A stretch of 34,778 nt of DNA from Pseudonocardia sp. SCN 73-27 (GCA_001725415.1 MEGH01000044.1:1-34778), one strand, 5' to 3'. Positions 1-8,081 are shown, counted from the stretch's first letter. Notes: a model not told the origin generated them from the letters alone. Numbers and translations: made by a program.

Positions 1-166
1 GTGGCCGCTGTACTTGGAACCGGAGTGGCAGTGGGACTTGAACATCGGGGGCCTCATTCGGTGTGGGGGTCGTCGTTCCGTCGAGGAGAACTCTGCCGTC
101 CACGAGGCCCCGAGGCGATCGAGTGCGCCCCCGTTCCCGAGGGGGCGAACCCGACTCCTGCGCCAC

Positions 167-202
167 GGGACCTTGGTCCCGGGCGGACGGGACCTCGGCA
201 CC
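167..202. promoter_or_regulatory. Pair of DosR-type boxes before the response regulator
   Basis: A perfect palindrome GGGACCTTGGTCCC occupies 167-180 and a weaker copy GGGACCTCGGCACC occupies 189-202, 22 bases (about two helical turns) downstream. Both follow the 6-2-6 layout of the mycobacterial Dos box (GGGACT-WW-AGTCCC). The first is identical, including flanks (CGGGACCTTGGTCCCGGGC), to the box before the histidine kinase at 12384. Autoregulation of the response regulator is inferred. Confidence 0.7.
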
Positions 203-243
203 CCGTTGCCGGGGCCGGAGGGGCGCTACCGTCGGCAGTGGAC

Positions 244-277
244 GCCACGGACAGGGAGGCGCCACGGACAGGGAGGC
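244..277 (+). repeat. 17-base perfect tandem duplication carrying the ribosome site
   Basis: The unit GCCACGGACAGGGAGGC occurs at 244-260 and again at 261-277. Each unit contains AGGGAGG, so the Shine-Dalgarno sequence of the following GTG start at 281 is present twice. The proximal copy is correctly spaced for initiation. Confidence 0.85.
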
Positions 278-280
278 TCG

Positions 281-925
281 GTGACCATCTCGGTGTTCCT
301 GCTCGACGATCACGAGATCGTCCGGCGCGGCATCGCCCAGCTCCTCGAGACCGAGGACGACATCGAGATCGTCGGTGAGGCCGCCACCGCGGCGCAGGCG
401 CTGGCCCGCATCCCCGCGACGCGCCCGGACGTCGCGATCCTCGACGTCCGGCTGCCCGACGGCGAGGGCGTCTCGGTGTGCCGGGACGTGCGGTCGTCGA
501 CGACCCCTCCCCCGGCCTGCCTGATGCTGACGTCGTACTCCGACGACGAGGCGCTCTTCGGCGCGATCATGGCCGGGGCGTCGGGGTACCTGCTCAAGCA
601 GGTCGCGGGCACCGACCTGGTCGGGGCGGTCCGGACCCTGGCGGCGGGCGGTTCGCTGCTCGACCCGAAGGCGACGTCGCTGGTCCTGGAGCGGCTGCGC
701 CGTGGCGAGGAGGCCGAGGACCCGCGGTACGCCGGGCTGTCGCCGCAGGAGCGGCGCATCCTCGACCTGATCGCCGACGGCATGACCAACCGGCAGATCG
801 GCGCGGAGATGTACCTGGCCGAGAAGACCGTCAAGAACTACGTGTCGTCACTGCTGCACAAGCTGGGTTTCTCGCGGCGCACCGAGGCGGCCGTCTACGC
901 GGAGCGCCGCCGCGCGTCCCAGTGA
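281..925 (+). CDS. devR: DosR/DevR-like NarL-family response regulator
   Basis: This is a 214-residue two-component response regulator with a receiver domain (about residues 1-120) and a C-terminal LuxR/NarL-type helix-turn-helix. The receiver keeps the acidic pair Asp9/Asp10, the phosphoacceptor Asp55 in AILDVRLPDGEG, and the Lys of YLLKQ. The DNA-binding segment contains GMTNRQIGAEMYLAEKTVKN, which closely resembles the corresponding stretch of mycobacterial DosR, including the LAEKTVKNYVS recognition helix. I chose the GTG at 281 because AGGGAGG precedes it and the receiver begins directly after it; longer readings add only low-complexity sequence. In the DosR family the phosphorylated protein activates hypoxia and NO-induced genes. 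A DosS-like sensor at 10576-12330 carries the same upstream box and is the likely partner, although about 10 kb away. Confidence 0.88.
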   Translation: MTISVFLLDDHEIVRRGIAQLLETEDDIEIVGEAATAAQALARIPATRPDVAILDVRLPDGEGVSVCRDVRSSTTPPPACLMLTSYSDDEALFGAIMAGASGYLLKQVAGTDLVGAVRTLAAGGSLLDPKATSLVLERLRRGEEAEDPRYAGLSPQERRILDLIADGMTNRQIGAEMYLAEKTVKNYVSSLLHKLGFSRRTEAAVYAERRRASQ

Positions 926-1045
926 CGCGGGACCTCCGCCGTCCCCGATCCGTGCCGTTCGGCCGCAGCGCCGGGCACCGCGCGGCGCCGACGATCGACG
1001 TGTGGTCACACGCGACCACGTCTCGACCCCTGGGAGGCAGTCGAC

Positions 1046-1495
1046 ATGGCCCGGACCGAGCGCCCCGCCCGCCCCGAGGCTGCCGACGAGGATCCGGCCG
1101 TCCGGTCGGTGATGTCGACGCACCTCGTCGGGATCGTGCCGGGCGCCTCGTTGCAGGTCGCGTTGCAGCTCATGGTCGCCCGCCACGTCCGGCACCTGCC
1201 GGTGGTCGACGGGCCGACCGATCGGCGCTGCCACCGGATGGTCGCCGAGACCGACGTGCTGCGCGGGCTCGTCGCGTCCCGCGGCCCGTTCGGGACGGCG
1301 TCGCTGCACGTCGACGACGTGGCGCGCACCGCGGGTGTGGTCCGGCCCGCCGACCGGCTCTCCGACGCCGCGCGCGTCATGCACGAGACGAGTGCCGACG
1401 CGGTGCTCGTCGAGGACCGCGGTGAGCTGACCGGGATCGTGACGGCCGGTGACGTCGTCGCGGCCGCGGCGCGGATGCCCCCTACGCACCGCTGA
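1046..1495 (+). CDS. CBS-domain pair protein (Hrp1-like)
   Basis: This small cytoplasmic protein of 149 residues consists almost entirely of two CBS motifs (about residues 18-75 and 88-146), for example VMSTHLVGIVPGASLQVALQ and DAVLVEDRGELTGIVTAGDV. Such stand-alone pairs bind adenine nucleotides or similar ligands. The mycobacterial analogue Hrp1 is a DosR-regulon member, which fits the adjacent DosR-like regulator. The start follows CTGGGAGG with good spacing. Its last 14 bases overlap the end of the convergent oxidase gene. Only weak Dos-like sequence is seen upstream (near 952-965), so its place in the regulon rests mainly on family and position. An inverted repeat GTGGTC/GACCAC lies at 1002-1019 in its leader. 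Confidence 0.82.
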   Translation: MARTERPARPEAADEDPAVRSVMSTHLVGIVPGASLQVALQLMVARHVRHLPVVDGPTDRRCHRMVAETDVLRGLVASRGPFGTASLHVDDVARTAGVVRPADRLSDAARVMHETSADAVLVEDRGELTGIVTAGDVVAAAARMPPTHR

Positions 1496-4301
1496 CGCGC
1501 GGGACCCCGACCGGGCGAGCCCGGTCGGCGAGCACCTCCAGGACGTGGACGTAGTCGTGCCCGGTGGCGCGGCTCATCCCGAGCTCGCAGGTGCGGTTGC
1601 AGGAGGCGTAGGCGTCGGCGTCGACACCCGCGAGCTCCCGGGCCTGCGGCGCGGTCGCGGCGGCGGTCAGCTCGGGGTGCAGCAGACCGCGGTCGCCCGC
1701 GAAGCCGCAGCAGTTCCACGAGTCGGGGACGACGACCTCGGCGGCGACGGCCTCCGCGAGCCGGCGCAGGGGGTCGACGATCCCGAGCTGTGTGGCCGAG
1801 CAGGTGGGGTGCAACACCATGCGCGGCAACGGTTGCGCGACGGTCAGCCCGGGCAGCAGCCGGTCGGCGGTGTACACGACGACGTCGACGACCTCGATGC
1901 CGCGGTACTGCTCGGGCCCGCCGGCGATCATCATCGCGAGACCCTCGGTGCACGACGACGCGTCCGACACGACGGGGATCTCCCCGCCGCGGGTGGCCGT
2001 CCACAGTGCGGGCAGGACGGCGGCGGCCATCGCGGCCGCGCCGTCGGGCAGGCCCTTGGACTTCCAGGGGGTGCCGCAGCAGAGCTTCGGCAGGTCGGCG
2101 GGGGCGGTGACGCGGATGCCGGCGCCGTGGCAGAGCCGGACGAACGCGGCCGCCGCGCCTTCGCCGGTGGGTCCGAACATCGCCCCGGTGCACGACGGGA
2201 ACAACACCACGTCGGCGTCGCCCGAGGCGAGCCCGCCGGGGGTCCGCTTCCCACCGCCGGGCAGGTCGCGTGTCCACAGTGGAACCTCGCCGACCTTGCG
2301 CATCGCTGCTGACACCGGGCCGGCCGCCGCGGGCACGGCCTTCGCGACCGAGAGCGCCAGCCCCAGCGTACGAGTCGTCGCACCCCAGTGCTTCGCAGCG
2401 AACGCCCAGCCGCGTCCCGTTGCCGCGGCGGTCTTCTCGGCCCGCAGCCTGCGGACCAGGTCGCCGGTGTTGATCGTGACGGGGCAGGCGGTGGAGCACA
2501 TGCCGTCGACGGCGCAGGTGTCGACGCCGTCGTAGTCGTAGTCCTCCTCCAAGGCGGCGACGAGCACGGCGTCGCCCGCGGCCCGGGCGCGCTCCAGCTC
2601 GCGGCGCAGCACGATCCGCTGGCGCGGGGTCGTCGTCAGGTCGCGGCTGGGGCACACGGGCTCGCAGAACCCGCACTCCACGCAGCGGTCGACCTCCTCC
2701 TCCACGGGCAGCGCCGACTTGAGGTCACGCAGGTGCGCGGTCGGGTCGTCGTCGAGGACGACGCCGGGTGAGAGCAGCCCCCGCGGGTCGCACAGCCGCT
2801 TGACCTCATGCATGACCCCGTAGAGGTCGTCACCGTACTGGCGGCGCACGAACGGCGTCATCATCCGGCCGGTGCCGTGCTCCGCCTTCAGCGTGCCGCC
2901 GTGGGCGAGGACGAGGTCCACCATGTCGTCGGTGAAGCGCCCGAACCGGTCGCGGCCCGACCCGGCGCCGAGCTCCTCGGTGAGCATGAAGTGGACGTTG
3001 CCGTCCTTGGCGTGGCCGAAGATCACCGCGTGGTCGTAGCCGTGCTTGCCGAACAGCCCGATCAGGCCCTCGCACGTGGGCAGCAGGTCGGGGACGGGCA
3101 CGGCGATGTCCTCGAGCAGCGCCGCGGTGCCCGACGGCCGCGCCTCCGCGACCTTGGCGTAGAGACCCTTGCGCAGCTTCCACAGCCCGGCCTTCGAGAC
3201 CGGGTCGCCGGACAGCTCGCGTGGCCCGTGCAGCGGCAGCCGGGCCAGCAGGGGTGCTGCTGCGGCACCGAGCTCGTCGGCCTCCGACGCGGTGTGCGCG
3301 CGGTACTCGACGAGCAGCGCGGCGTGCCGGTCGACGGTCAGGGCGCGCAGCCGGGGATCGGCGTCGGCGTCGGACTGCCCGACCCGCAATGACGTGGCGT
3401 CGAGGAGCTCGATCGTCGCCGGCCCGGAGGCCACCAGGTCGGGCAGCGCGCGGTTGGCGTCGGCCAGGTTGTCGAAGACGAGCAGCCCGGTGCGGGTGTG
3501 CGCGAGCACCGGGACCGTGCGCATCGTGATCGACGCGATGAACGCGAGCGTCCCCTCCGAGCCGACGATCAGGTGTGCGAGCACGTCGACGGGCCGGTCG
3601 TGGTCGAGGAACGAGTTGAGCCCGTAGCCCATGGTGTTCTTGAGCGAGAACAACGTCTCGATCGTCCGGCGGGCGTCGGCGTCGCCGCGGAGCCGGTCGC
3701 GCAGCCGGGAGAGCCCCGCCCACAGGTCGGGCTCGCGGGCGCGCAGCTCCTCGTCGGCGTCCGGGCCGCCGGTGTCGAGGACCGTGCCCGACGGCAGGAC
3801 CAGCTCCAGCGAGTCCAGCAGGGCGTAGCTGTTGGCGACGGTCCCGCACGCCATCCCGGAGGAGTTGTTGGCGACGACCCCGCCGAGCGTGCAGGCCACC
3901 TCGCTGGCCGGGTCCGGCCCGAGCATCCGGCCGTGCCGGGCCAGCCGGGTGTTGACCGCCCGCACCGTGGCGCCGGGGCCGACCCGCACGCGGGCGCCGT
4001 CGTCGAGGACCTCGATGTCGCGGAAGTGCCGCCGGGTGTCGACGAGGACCCCGTCGGTCACCGCCTGCCCCGACAGGCTCGTGCCCCCGGACCGGAACGT
4101 CAGCGCGACCCCGGTGGCGGCGGCCGCGGTGAACAGCCGCGCGACGTCGGCCGCCGACGCCGCGGTGACGACGGCCTGCGGGGTGCGTGCGAAGTGGGAC
4201 GCGTCGTGGGCCATGCCGAGCCGGTCGATCGCCCGCGCGCGCACGGCGTCCGGGCCGACGGCCGCGGCCAGGGCCCCGGTGAGGGCCGCCTCGGTGGTCA
4301 C
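1482..4301 (-). CDS. FAD-linked oxidase fused to Fe-S and CCG domains (D-2-hydroxyacid dehydrogenase type)
   Basis: This 939-residue fused flavo-iron-sulfur dehydrogenase combines a GlcD-like half with a GlpC/LldE-like half. The N-terminal FAD_binding_4 domain (about 30-210) contains GGTSLSGQAV and LGGVVANNSSGM, and an FAD-oxidase C-terminal domain follows to about 520. A [4Fe-4S] ferredoxin segment comes next (CVECGFCEPVCP near 540 and CAVDGMCSTACPV near 595), then two cysteine-rich CCG modules (LCCGTPW near 742, NCCGF near 863). Family members oxidise D-lactate, D-2-hydroxyglutarate or glycolate and pass electrons to the membrane quinone pool; the substrate here is unknown. The GTG at 4301 follows GGGAGA and opens directly into the conserved N-terminus. 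A GTCTCA-N3-TGAGAC palindrome at 4365-4379 suggests control by the AcoR-like regulator upstream. Confidence 0.85.
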   Translation of the reverse strand: MTTEAALTGALAAAVGPDAVRARAIDRLGMAHDASHFARTPQAVVTAASAADVARLFTAAAATGVALTFRSGGTSLSGQAVTDGVLVDTRRHFRDIEVLDDGARVRVGPGATVRAVNTRLARHGRMLGPDPASEVACTLGGVVANNSSGMACGTVANSYALLDSLELVLPSGTVLDTGGPDADEELRAREPDLWAGLSRLRDRLRGDADARRTIETLFSLKNTMGYGLNSFLDHDRPVDVLAHLIVGSEGTLAFIASITMRTVPVLAHTRTGLLVFDNLADANRALPDLVASGPATIELLDATSLRVGQSDADADPRLRALTVDRHAALLVEYRAHTASEADELGAAAAPLLARLPLHGPRELSGDPVSKAGLWKLRKGLYAKVAEARPSGTAALLEDIAVPVPDLLPTCEGLIGLFGKHGYDHAVIFGHAKDGNVHFMLTEELGAGSGRDRFGRFTDDMVDLVLAHGGTLKAEHGTGRMMTPFVRRQYGDDLYGVMHEVKRLCDPRGLLSPGVVLDDDPTAHLRDLKSALPVEEEVDRCVECGFCEPVCPSRDLTTTPRQRIVLRRELERARAAGDAVLVAALEEDYDYDGVDTCAVDGMCSTACPVTINTGDLVRRLRAEKTAAATGRGWAFAAKHWGATTRTLGLALSVAKAVPAAAGPVSAAMRKVGEVPLWTRDLPGGGKRTPGGLASGDADVVLFPSCTGAMFGPTGEGAAAAFVRLCHGAGIRVTAPADLPKLCCGTPWKSKGLPDGAAAMAAAVLPALWTATRGGEIPVVSDASSCTEGLAMMIAGGPEQYRGIEVVDVVVYTADRLLPGLTVAQPLPRMVLHPTCSATQLGIVDPLRRLAEAVAAEVVVPDSWNCCGFAGDRGLLHPELTAAATAPQARELAGVDADAYASCNRTCELGMSRATGHDYVHVLEVLADRARPVGVPRVSGA

Positions 4302-4331
4302 ATGGTCTCCCGTGGTGGTGGGTCCGGAGAA

Positions 4332-4379
4332 ACTGTGGCACACACGCGGCGGCCCTCGCCCGGTGTCTCAACCTGAGAC
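4332..4379 (-). promoter_or_regulatory. Palindrome and companion motif before the FAD/Fe-S oxidase
   Basis: GTCTCA-ACC-TGAGAC at 4365-4379 is a perfect 6-3-6 inverted repeat. ACTGTGGCACAC at 4332-4343 lies between it and the gene. The same two elements in the same order precede the AcoR-like regulator (8045-8059 and 8006-8017). I read it as an operator or activator site for that regulator. Confidence 0.55.
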
Positions 4380-4387
4380 GCGCCCGC

Positions 4388-5953
4388 TCACGCCGCGGCG
4401 CGGAACTCGCCGGCGATGTACTCCGCCTGCCGGATCGCCAACGCGACGATCGTCAGCGTCGGGTTGGCCGCGGCGCCCGTGGTGAAGACGCTGCCGTCGG
4501 AGACGAACAGGTTCGGCACGTCGTGCGCGCGGCCGAACCGGTCGACCACCCCGTCACCGGGGCGCCGGCTCATCCGGCAGGTGCCCAGGTTGTGCGTCGA
4601 CGGGTACGGCGGGGTCTCGATGACGCGGTTCGCCCCGACGGCCTTGTAGACGGCCGCACCCTGCCGGCGGGCGTGGTCGCGCATGGCCTCGTCGTTGGGG
4701 TGGTCGTCGAAGTGGACGTTCGCAACGGGCAACCCGTGCGCGTCGACGGTGTCGCGGGAGAGCGTGATGCGGTTGCTCTCCTGGGGCATGTCCTCGCCGA
4801 CGATCCACATCCCCGCGGTGTTGAGGTACCCGTCGACGATGCTGGTCAGCGACGGCCCCCAGCTACCGGGCGCGACGAACTTGGCGAAGAACGCCGGGCC
4901 GAGCGCAATCGTCTCCATGTAGTAGCCGCCGACGAAACCACGGTCGATGTCGAGCCGCGACTCGTCCCCGATCACGCCGGCCATCGTCTCGCCGCGGTAC
5001 ATCCGCACCGGCCGGTCGAACTGACCCCACACCGTGGCGGTGGTGTGGCGCATGTAGTTCCGTCCGACCTGGCCCGACGAGTTGGCCAACCCGTCGGGGA
5101 ACTGCGTCGAGGCCGAGAGCAGCAGCAGCCGCGCCGACTCGATCGAGTTGCCCGCGACGCAGACGACGGCCGCGCGCTGGCGGCGCAGGGTGCCGGTGCC
5201 GTCGACGTAGAGCACGCCGGTGGCCCGTCCGCGCGCGTCGTGCAGGATCTGCGCGACGTGGCTGTCGGGGCGCAGGTCGAGCAGACCGGTCTTCTCCGCC
5301 TTGGGCAGCTCGGCGACCAGCGTCGACCACTTCGACCCGTGTTTGTCGCCCTGGAAGTTGAACCCGTCCTGCACCGACGCGGGCCGGCCGTCGTAGGGCT
5401 CGGCGTTGGTGGCGTACGGGCCGGTCGCGTAGTCGCGGTACCCGACCTTCTCCGCACCGTTGGCGAACACCTTGTAGTTGTTGTTCGCCGGCAGTGGTGG
5501 GCGACCGTGCCGGTGCGTGACGCCCATCTTGATCTCGGCGCGGTCGTAGTACGGGTTCAGCTCCGAGAGCGTGACCGGCCAGTCGAGCAAGCTGGCGCCG
5601 TCGAGGTCACCGTAGGTCGAGCGCGCGGCCAGTTCGTGCGGCTTGAACCGCGGACACGCCCCCGCCCAGTGCGTCGACGTCCCGCCGACCGCCTTGACGA
5701 TCCACGCCGGCAGGTTCGGGAAGTCCTTCGCGATGCCCCAGCTGCCCGACGCGGTGCGCGGGTCGGTCCAGGCCATCTGGTCGAAGGCCTTCCACTCGTC
5801 GTTGTGGTAGTCGGCGCCGGTCAGGTGCGGACCGGCTTCCAGCACCACGGTCTTCAACCCGCGCCGGCACAGCTCGTTGGCGAGCGTCCCACCGCCGGCA
5901 CCGGAGCCGACGACCACCACCACGTCGGTGTCGTCGTGGTCGAAGCGGGTCAT
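4388..5953 (-). CDS. GMC-family FAD oxidoreductase (gluconate 2-dehydrogenase large-subunit type)
   Basis: This 521-residue glucose-methanol-choline oxidoreductase oxidises a CH-OH group using FAD. The Rossmann motif VGSGAGGG begins at residue 15, with ELCRRGLKTVVLEAG ending the first beta-alpha-beta unit. The C-terminus has the family His (STHNLGTCRMS, near 454) and NPTLT (near 496), the expected His/Asn active-site pair. The ATG at 5953 follows GGGAGG and overlaps the stop of the upstream small subunit (ATGA), so the two are translationally coupled. That pairing is typical of membrane-associated sugar or polyol dehydrogenases related to gluconate 2-dehydrogenase, but no cytochrome c subunit is present. 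No Tat or Sec signal is seen, so the product is probably cytoplasmic. The substrate cannot be told from sequence. Confidence 0.85.
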   Translation of the reverse strand: MTRFDHDDTDVVVVVGSGAGGGTLANELCRRGLKTVVLEAGPHLTGADYHNDEWKAFDQMAWTDPRTASGSWGIAKDFPNLPAWIVKAVGGTSTHWAGACPRFKPHELAARSTYGDLDGASLLDWPVTLSELNPYYDRAEIKMGVTHRHGRPPLPANNNYKVFANGAEKVGYRDYATGPYATNAEPYDGRPASVQDGFNFQGDKHGSKWSTLVAELPKAEKTGLLDLRPDSHVAQILHDARGRATGVLYVDGTGTLRRQRAAVVCVAGNSIESARLLLLSASTQFPDGLANSSGQVGRNYMRHTTATVWGQFDRPVRMYRGETMAGVIGDESRLDIDRGFVGGYYMETIALGPAFFAKFVAPGSWGPSLTSIVDGYLNTAGMWIVGEDMPQESNRITLSRDTVDAHGLPVANVHFDDHPNDEAMRDHARRQGAAVYKAVGANRVIETPPYPSTHNLGTCRMSRRPGDGVVDRFGRAHDVPNLFVSDGSVFTTGAAANPTLTIVALAIRQAEYIAGEFRAAA

Positions 5954-6387
5954 ACCGAGGCCTCCCGTCGACTCACGATGCGCGGGTCCGGCAACCAGTC
6001 CAGGTCGTCGAACCCCCGGTTCACGTACCCGCCCTGGTCGTATGACGGACCCTCGTAGCCGAGCAGGTCCCACACCTCGTGGTCGTCGTAGAGCGCCACG
6101 ATCGCGACGTTCAGGATCGCGGCGAGGAACGGGGTGTCGGCCACCCCACGCAGCACGAGTGCGGCGGTCTCCTCGTCGAGGGCGGAGAACGCGACCTCGC
6201 GCTGCTCGTCGAGATCGGCCAGGCCCTGCACGAGCAGGGCGTGCAGCCGGAGGTCGGCGGCGGCCGCGGCGAGCACCGCGTCGGCGGTGCGTTCGTACGG
6301 GCCTGCAGGGAACGTGGCGTGCGGGAATGCCGCCCGCAGCACGTCGACCAGCGTCGTGCGCTGGTCGTCGGACAGAAGCGTGCTCAC
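5950..6387 (-). CDS. Gluconate 2-dehydrogenase subunit 3 family protein
   Basis: This 145-residue small subunit belongs to the gluconate 2-dehydrogenase subunit 3 type. It is recognised by its helical body with an LNVAIVALYDDHEVWDLLGY stretch, its aromatic tail (YEGPSYDQGGYVNRGFDDLD) and its coupling to a GMC flavoprotein. In known complexes this subunit partners the flavin subunit and is often exported with a Tat leader; no leader is visible here. The GTG at 6387 follows AAAGGAG with ideal spacing; an upstream start would add a basic, unconserved segment. It is the first gene of the small-subunit/GMC pair, separated from the upstream regulator gene by a strong hairpin. Confidence 0.75.
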   Translation of the reverse strand: MSTLLSDDQRTTLVDVLRAAFPHATFPAGPYERTADAVLAAAAADLRLHALLVQGLADLDEQREVAFSALDEETAALVLRGVADTPFLAAILNVAIVALYDDHEVWDLLGYEGPSYDQGGYVNRGFDDLDWLPDPRIVSRREASV

Positions 6388-6424
6388 GATCAACTCCTTT
6401 GTGGACGAATGCGTGTGGCGAGGT

Positions 6425-6446
6425 CCCGCCCGGATGTCCGGGCGGG
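6425..6446. terminator. Hairpin between regulator gene and GMC operon
   Basis: CCCGCCCGGA (6425-6434) and TCCGGGCGGG (6437-6446) form a 9-10 bp GC stem with a tiny loop in the 78-base gap after the AcoR-like gene. There is no T-tract, as is common in actinomycetes. It could terminate transcription or attenuate read-through into the dehydrogenase genes. Confidence 0.6.
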
Positions 6447-6465
6447 GTGTCGTCATGGGGTGCGG

Positions 6466-7962
6466 CTACGGCGAGGCGGGGTCCCGGATGCCGTAGACCT
6501 CGATGCGGCGGTAGAGCGTGGCCCGGCTGATCCCCAGCCGGACGGCCGCCTCGGTCATCGTGATCCCCGGCTCGGCGAGGCAGCGCACGATCTCGTCGCG
6601 CTCGACGGTCTCGATGCGCGACAAGGATCGTCGCGGCGCTCCACCGGCCAGCTCCGCGGGCAGGTGCTCGACGTCGACGACGTCGGTGCGCGCCACGGCG
6701 GCCTCGACGACCCCGCGCAGCTGCTCGACGTTGCCGGGCCAGCGGAAGGCCAGCAGGCTGCGCTGCGCGGCGTCGGTGAACCGGACCTCGCGGCGGCGCT
6801 GTCTCGTCGCGAACGCCCTGGCCAGCGGGACGACGTCCTCGCGACGTTCGCGCAGCGGCGGCAGCTCCACACAGGTGTCGACGAGCGGGCGCAGCGCCTC
6901 GGGCAGCTCGCTCACGCTTCGGGCGGTGAACGCGATCCCCGGCCTGCCGCCGTCGGGTCCCCCGGCCGGCACGGTGCTGCGCAGCGTGCCGCCGAGCTTC
7001 GTCGCCACCCACGACGGGAGCTCGTCGACCTGGCTCACCACGATGCTCGTCGCGGCCTTGCCCAGCTCCGGCCCCCACAGGTCGAGCCACGCCGCCGTGT
7101 CCTGCACCGCGGGCGGGCGCGCCACCAGCACCCGGCCGTACGGGTGGGTCCGCGACAGCGCGTCGGTCAGCAACGACCGTCGCCCGACGCCGTCCTCCCC
7201 GACGACGGCGACCACCCGCCCCGCCGCCAGCGCGGCCTCCACCTCCGCCGACGCCGTGCGCCAGCCACGCGACCGCGGCGACACCGACGTGCCCGGCGGG
7301 CGCAGGAACACCCGGAACACCTGGCCGTGCGACGCCGCGCGCGGCACCCGGCCCCGATGGCGGGCCAGCATCATCGCCGCGGTGCTGCTCGCCGCGCTCT
7401 GGGCCAGCGCCAGCAGCAGCTTGTCCGACTGCTGCGCCCACGTCGTCAGGTTGATCGTGCCCGCCAGGTCACCGGACACCGGATCGAGCACCGGGGCGGC
7501 CGCGCACGTGTAGCCCCACAGCTCGCTGCAGAAGTGCTGGTCGGCGCGCACCAGCGCCGGGGCGCGGTCGGCCAGCGCGAGACCCAGCCCCGTCGTGCCC
7601 GCCTCGCGCTCTCCGTAGTCGAAACCCGGCGCGAGGTACACCGAGTCCAGGGCCGACAGCAGCGACCGCTCCCGGCACATTCTGTTGAGCACCACACCGT
7701 CGCCGTCGGTGAGCATCAGGCTGATCGGCTCGTTCGCGAGCGTCGACTGCAGGCCCTCGATGACGTCCAGGCCGCACCGGAAGAACAGCGACTCCTCGTC
7801 GACCGCGCCGCTGAACACGGGCGCGACCTCGTCGAGCGACGCACCGAACTCCGTGCTCCGCCGCCACGACGCGGCGATCCGGTCCGACACCACCGAACCG
7901 GCCGCGGCCGTGACAGGACGCGCGATCTGCTCTCGTTCCGAGAGCGGCGCCGACCCGTTCAT
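6466..7962 (-). CDS. AcoR-like regulator: GAF, degenerate AAA+ and Fis-type HTH
   Basis: This 498-residue regulator has AcoR/NtrC-like architecture. The N-terminal segment (about 1-200) resembles an AcoR GAF sensory region, with LMLTDGDGVVLNRM and GLGLALADRAPALVRADQHF. A reduced AAA+ domain follows (about 235-430) and a Fis-type HTH_8 ends the protein (TMTEAAVRLGISRATLYRRI). The P-loop is GEDGVGRRS, with Arg in place of the usual Lys, and there is no GAFTGA sigma-54 contact loop, so it is unlikely to be a classical sigma-54 activator. The family controls alcohol, acetoin or diol oxidation genes, consistent with the dehydrogenases that follow on the same strand. The ATG at 7962 follows GGAGGTGA. 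A palindrome at 8045-8059 upstream suggests autoregulation. Confidence 0.83.
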   Translation of the reverse strand: MNGSAPLSEREQIARPVTAAAGSVVSDRIAASWRRSTEFGASLDEVAPVFSGAVDEESLFFRCGLDVIEGLQSTLANEPISLMLTDGDGVVLNRMCRERSLLSALDSVYLAPGFDYGEREAGTTGLGLALADRAPALVRADQHFCSELWGYTCAAAPVLDPVSGDLAGTINLTTWAQQSDKLLLALAQSAASSTAAMMLARHRGRVPRAASHGQVFRVFLRPPGTSVSPRSRGWRTASAEVEAALAAGRVVAVVGEDGVGRRSLLTDALSRTHPYGRVLVARPPAVQDTAAWLDLWGPELGKAATSIVVSQVDELPSWVATKLGGTLRSTVPAGGPDGGRPGIAFTARSVSELPEALRPLVDTCVELPPLRERREDVVPLARAFATRQRRREVRFTDAAQRSLLAFRWPGNVEQLRGVVEAAVARTDVVDVEHLPAELAGGAPRRSLSRIETVERDEIVRCLAEPGITMTEAAVRLGISRATLYRRIEVYGIRDPASP

Positions 7963-8005
7963 CCTTCGTCACCTCCGAGGCCTCGGTGCGCTCATCAGCC
8001 CGTCG

Positions 8006-8059
8006 ACTGTGACACACGTGACCAGGCTGTCGCGCCGGCCGCGCGTCTCAGCCTGAGAC
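8006..8059 (-). promoter_or_regulatory. Palindrome and companion motif before the AcoR-like regulator
   Basis: GTCTCA-GCC-TGAGAC at 8045-8059 repeats the palindrome found before the FAD/Fe-S oxidase, and ACTGTGACACAC at 8006-8017 repeats its companion. The distance between the two elements differs by a few bases (21 versus 27). Autoregulation by the AcoR-like protein is inferred. Confidence 0.55.
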
Positions 8060-8081
8060 AAGATCAACTCTCGTCCGAGGG

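Larger units (their letters stand above)
1..280. other. Left-edge non-coding region upstream of the response regulator
   Basis: No convincing gene is visible here. Forward frames stay open only because of the high GC content and lack a ribosome site. A short reverse frame beginning near 57 could be the first codons of a gene lying left of the window, but it has no clear Shine-Dalgarno sequence. The region carries the regulator's promoter area, with two DosR-type boxes and a 17-base tandem duplication. Confidence 0.5.

Noticed and set aside
14-57. tRNA-like T-arm sequence (GTTCAAGTC on the reverse strand)
   Set aside because: The flanking bases do not form a T-stem, and no acceptor or anticodon arm can be drawn.
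1-378. Forward reading frame from the window edge
   Set aside because: Arg/Pro/Gly-rich composition without recognisable motif; it overlaps the DosR boxes and the real regulator start.
935-965. Further DosR boxes before the CBS-pair gene
   Set aside because: GGGACC near 929 has no matching right half, and GTGCCGTTCGGCCG at 952-965 matches too few positions to list as a site.
1482-1495. 14-base tail-to-tail overlap of the CBS and oxidase genes as a regulatory antisense feature
   Set aside because: Short convergent overlaps are common in compact GC-rich genomes, and no hairpin or motif lies there.
4388-7441. Extending the GMC gene upstream into a 1017-residue protein
   Set aside because: The extension is antisense-like low-complexity sequence; the FAD motif starts right after the ATG at 5953, which has a good ribosome site and overlaps the small-subunit stop.
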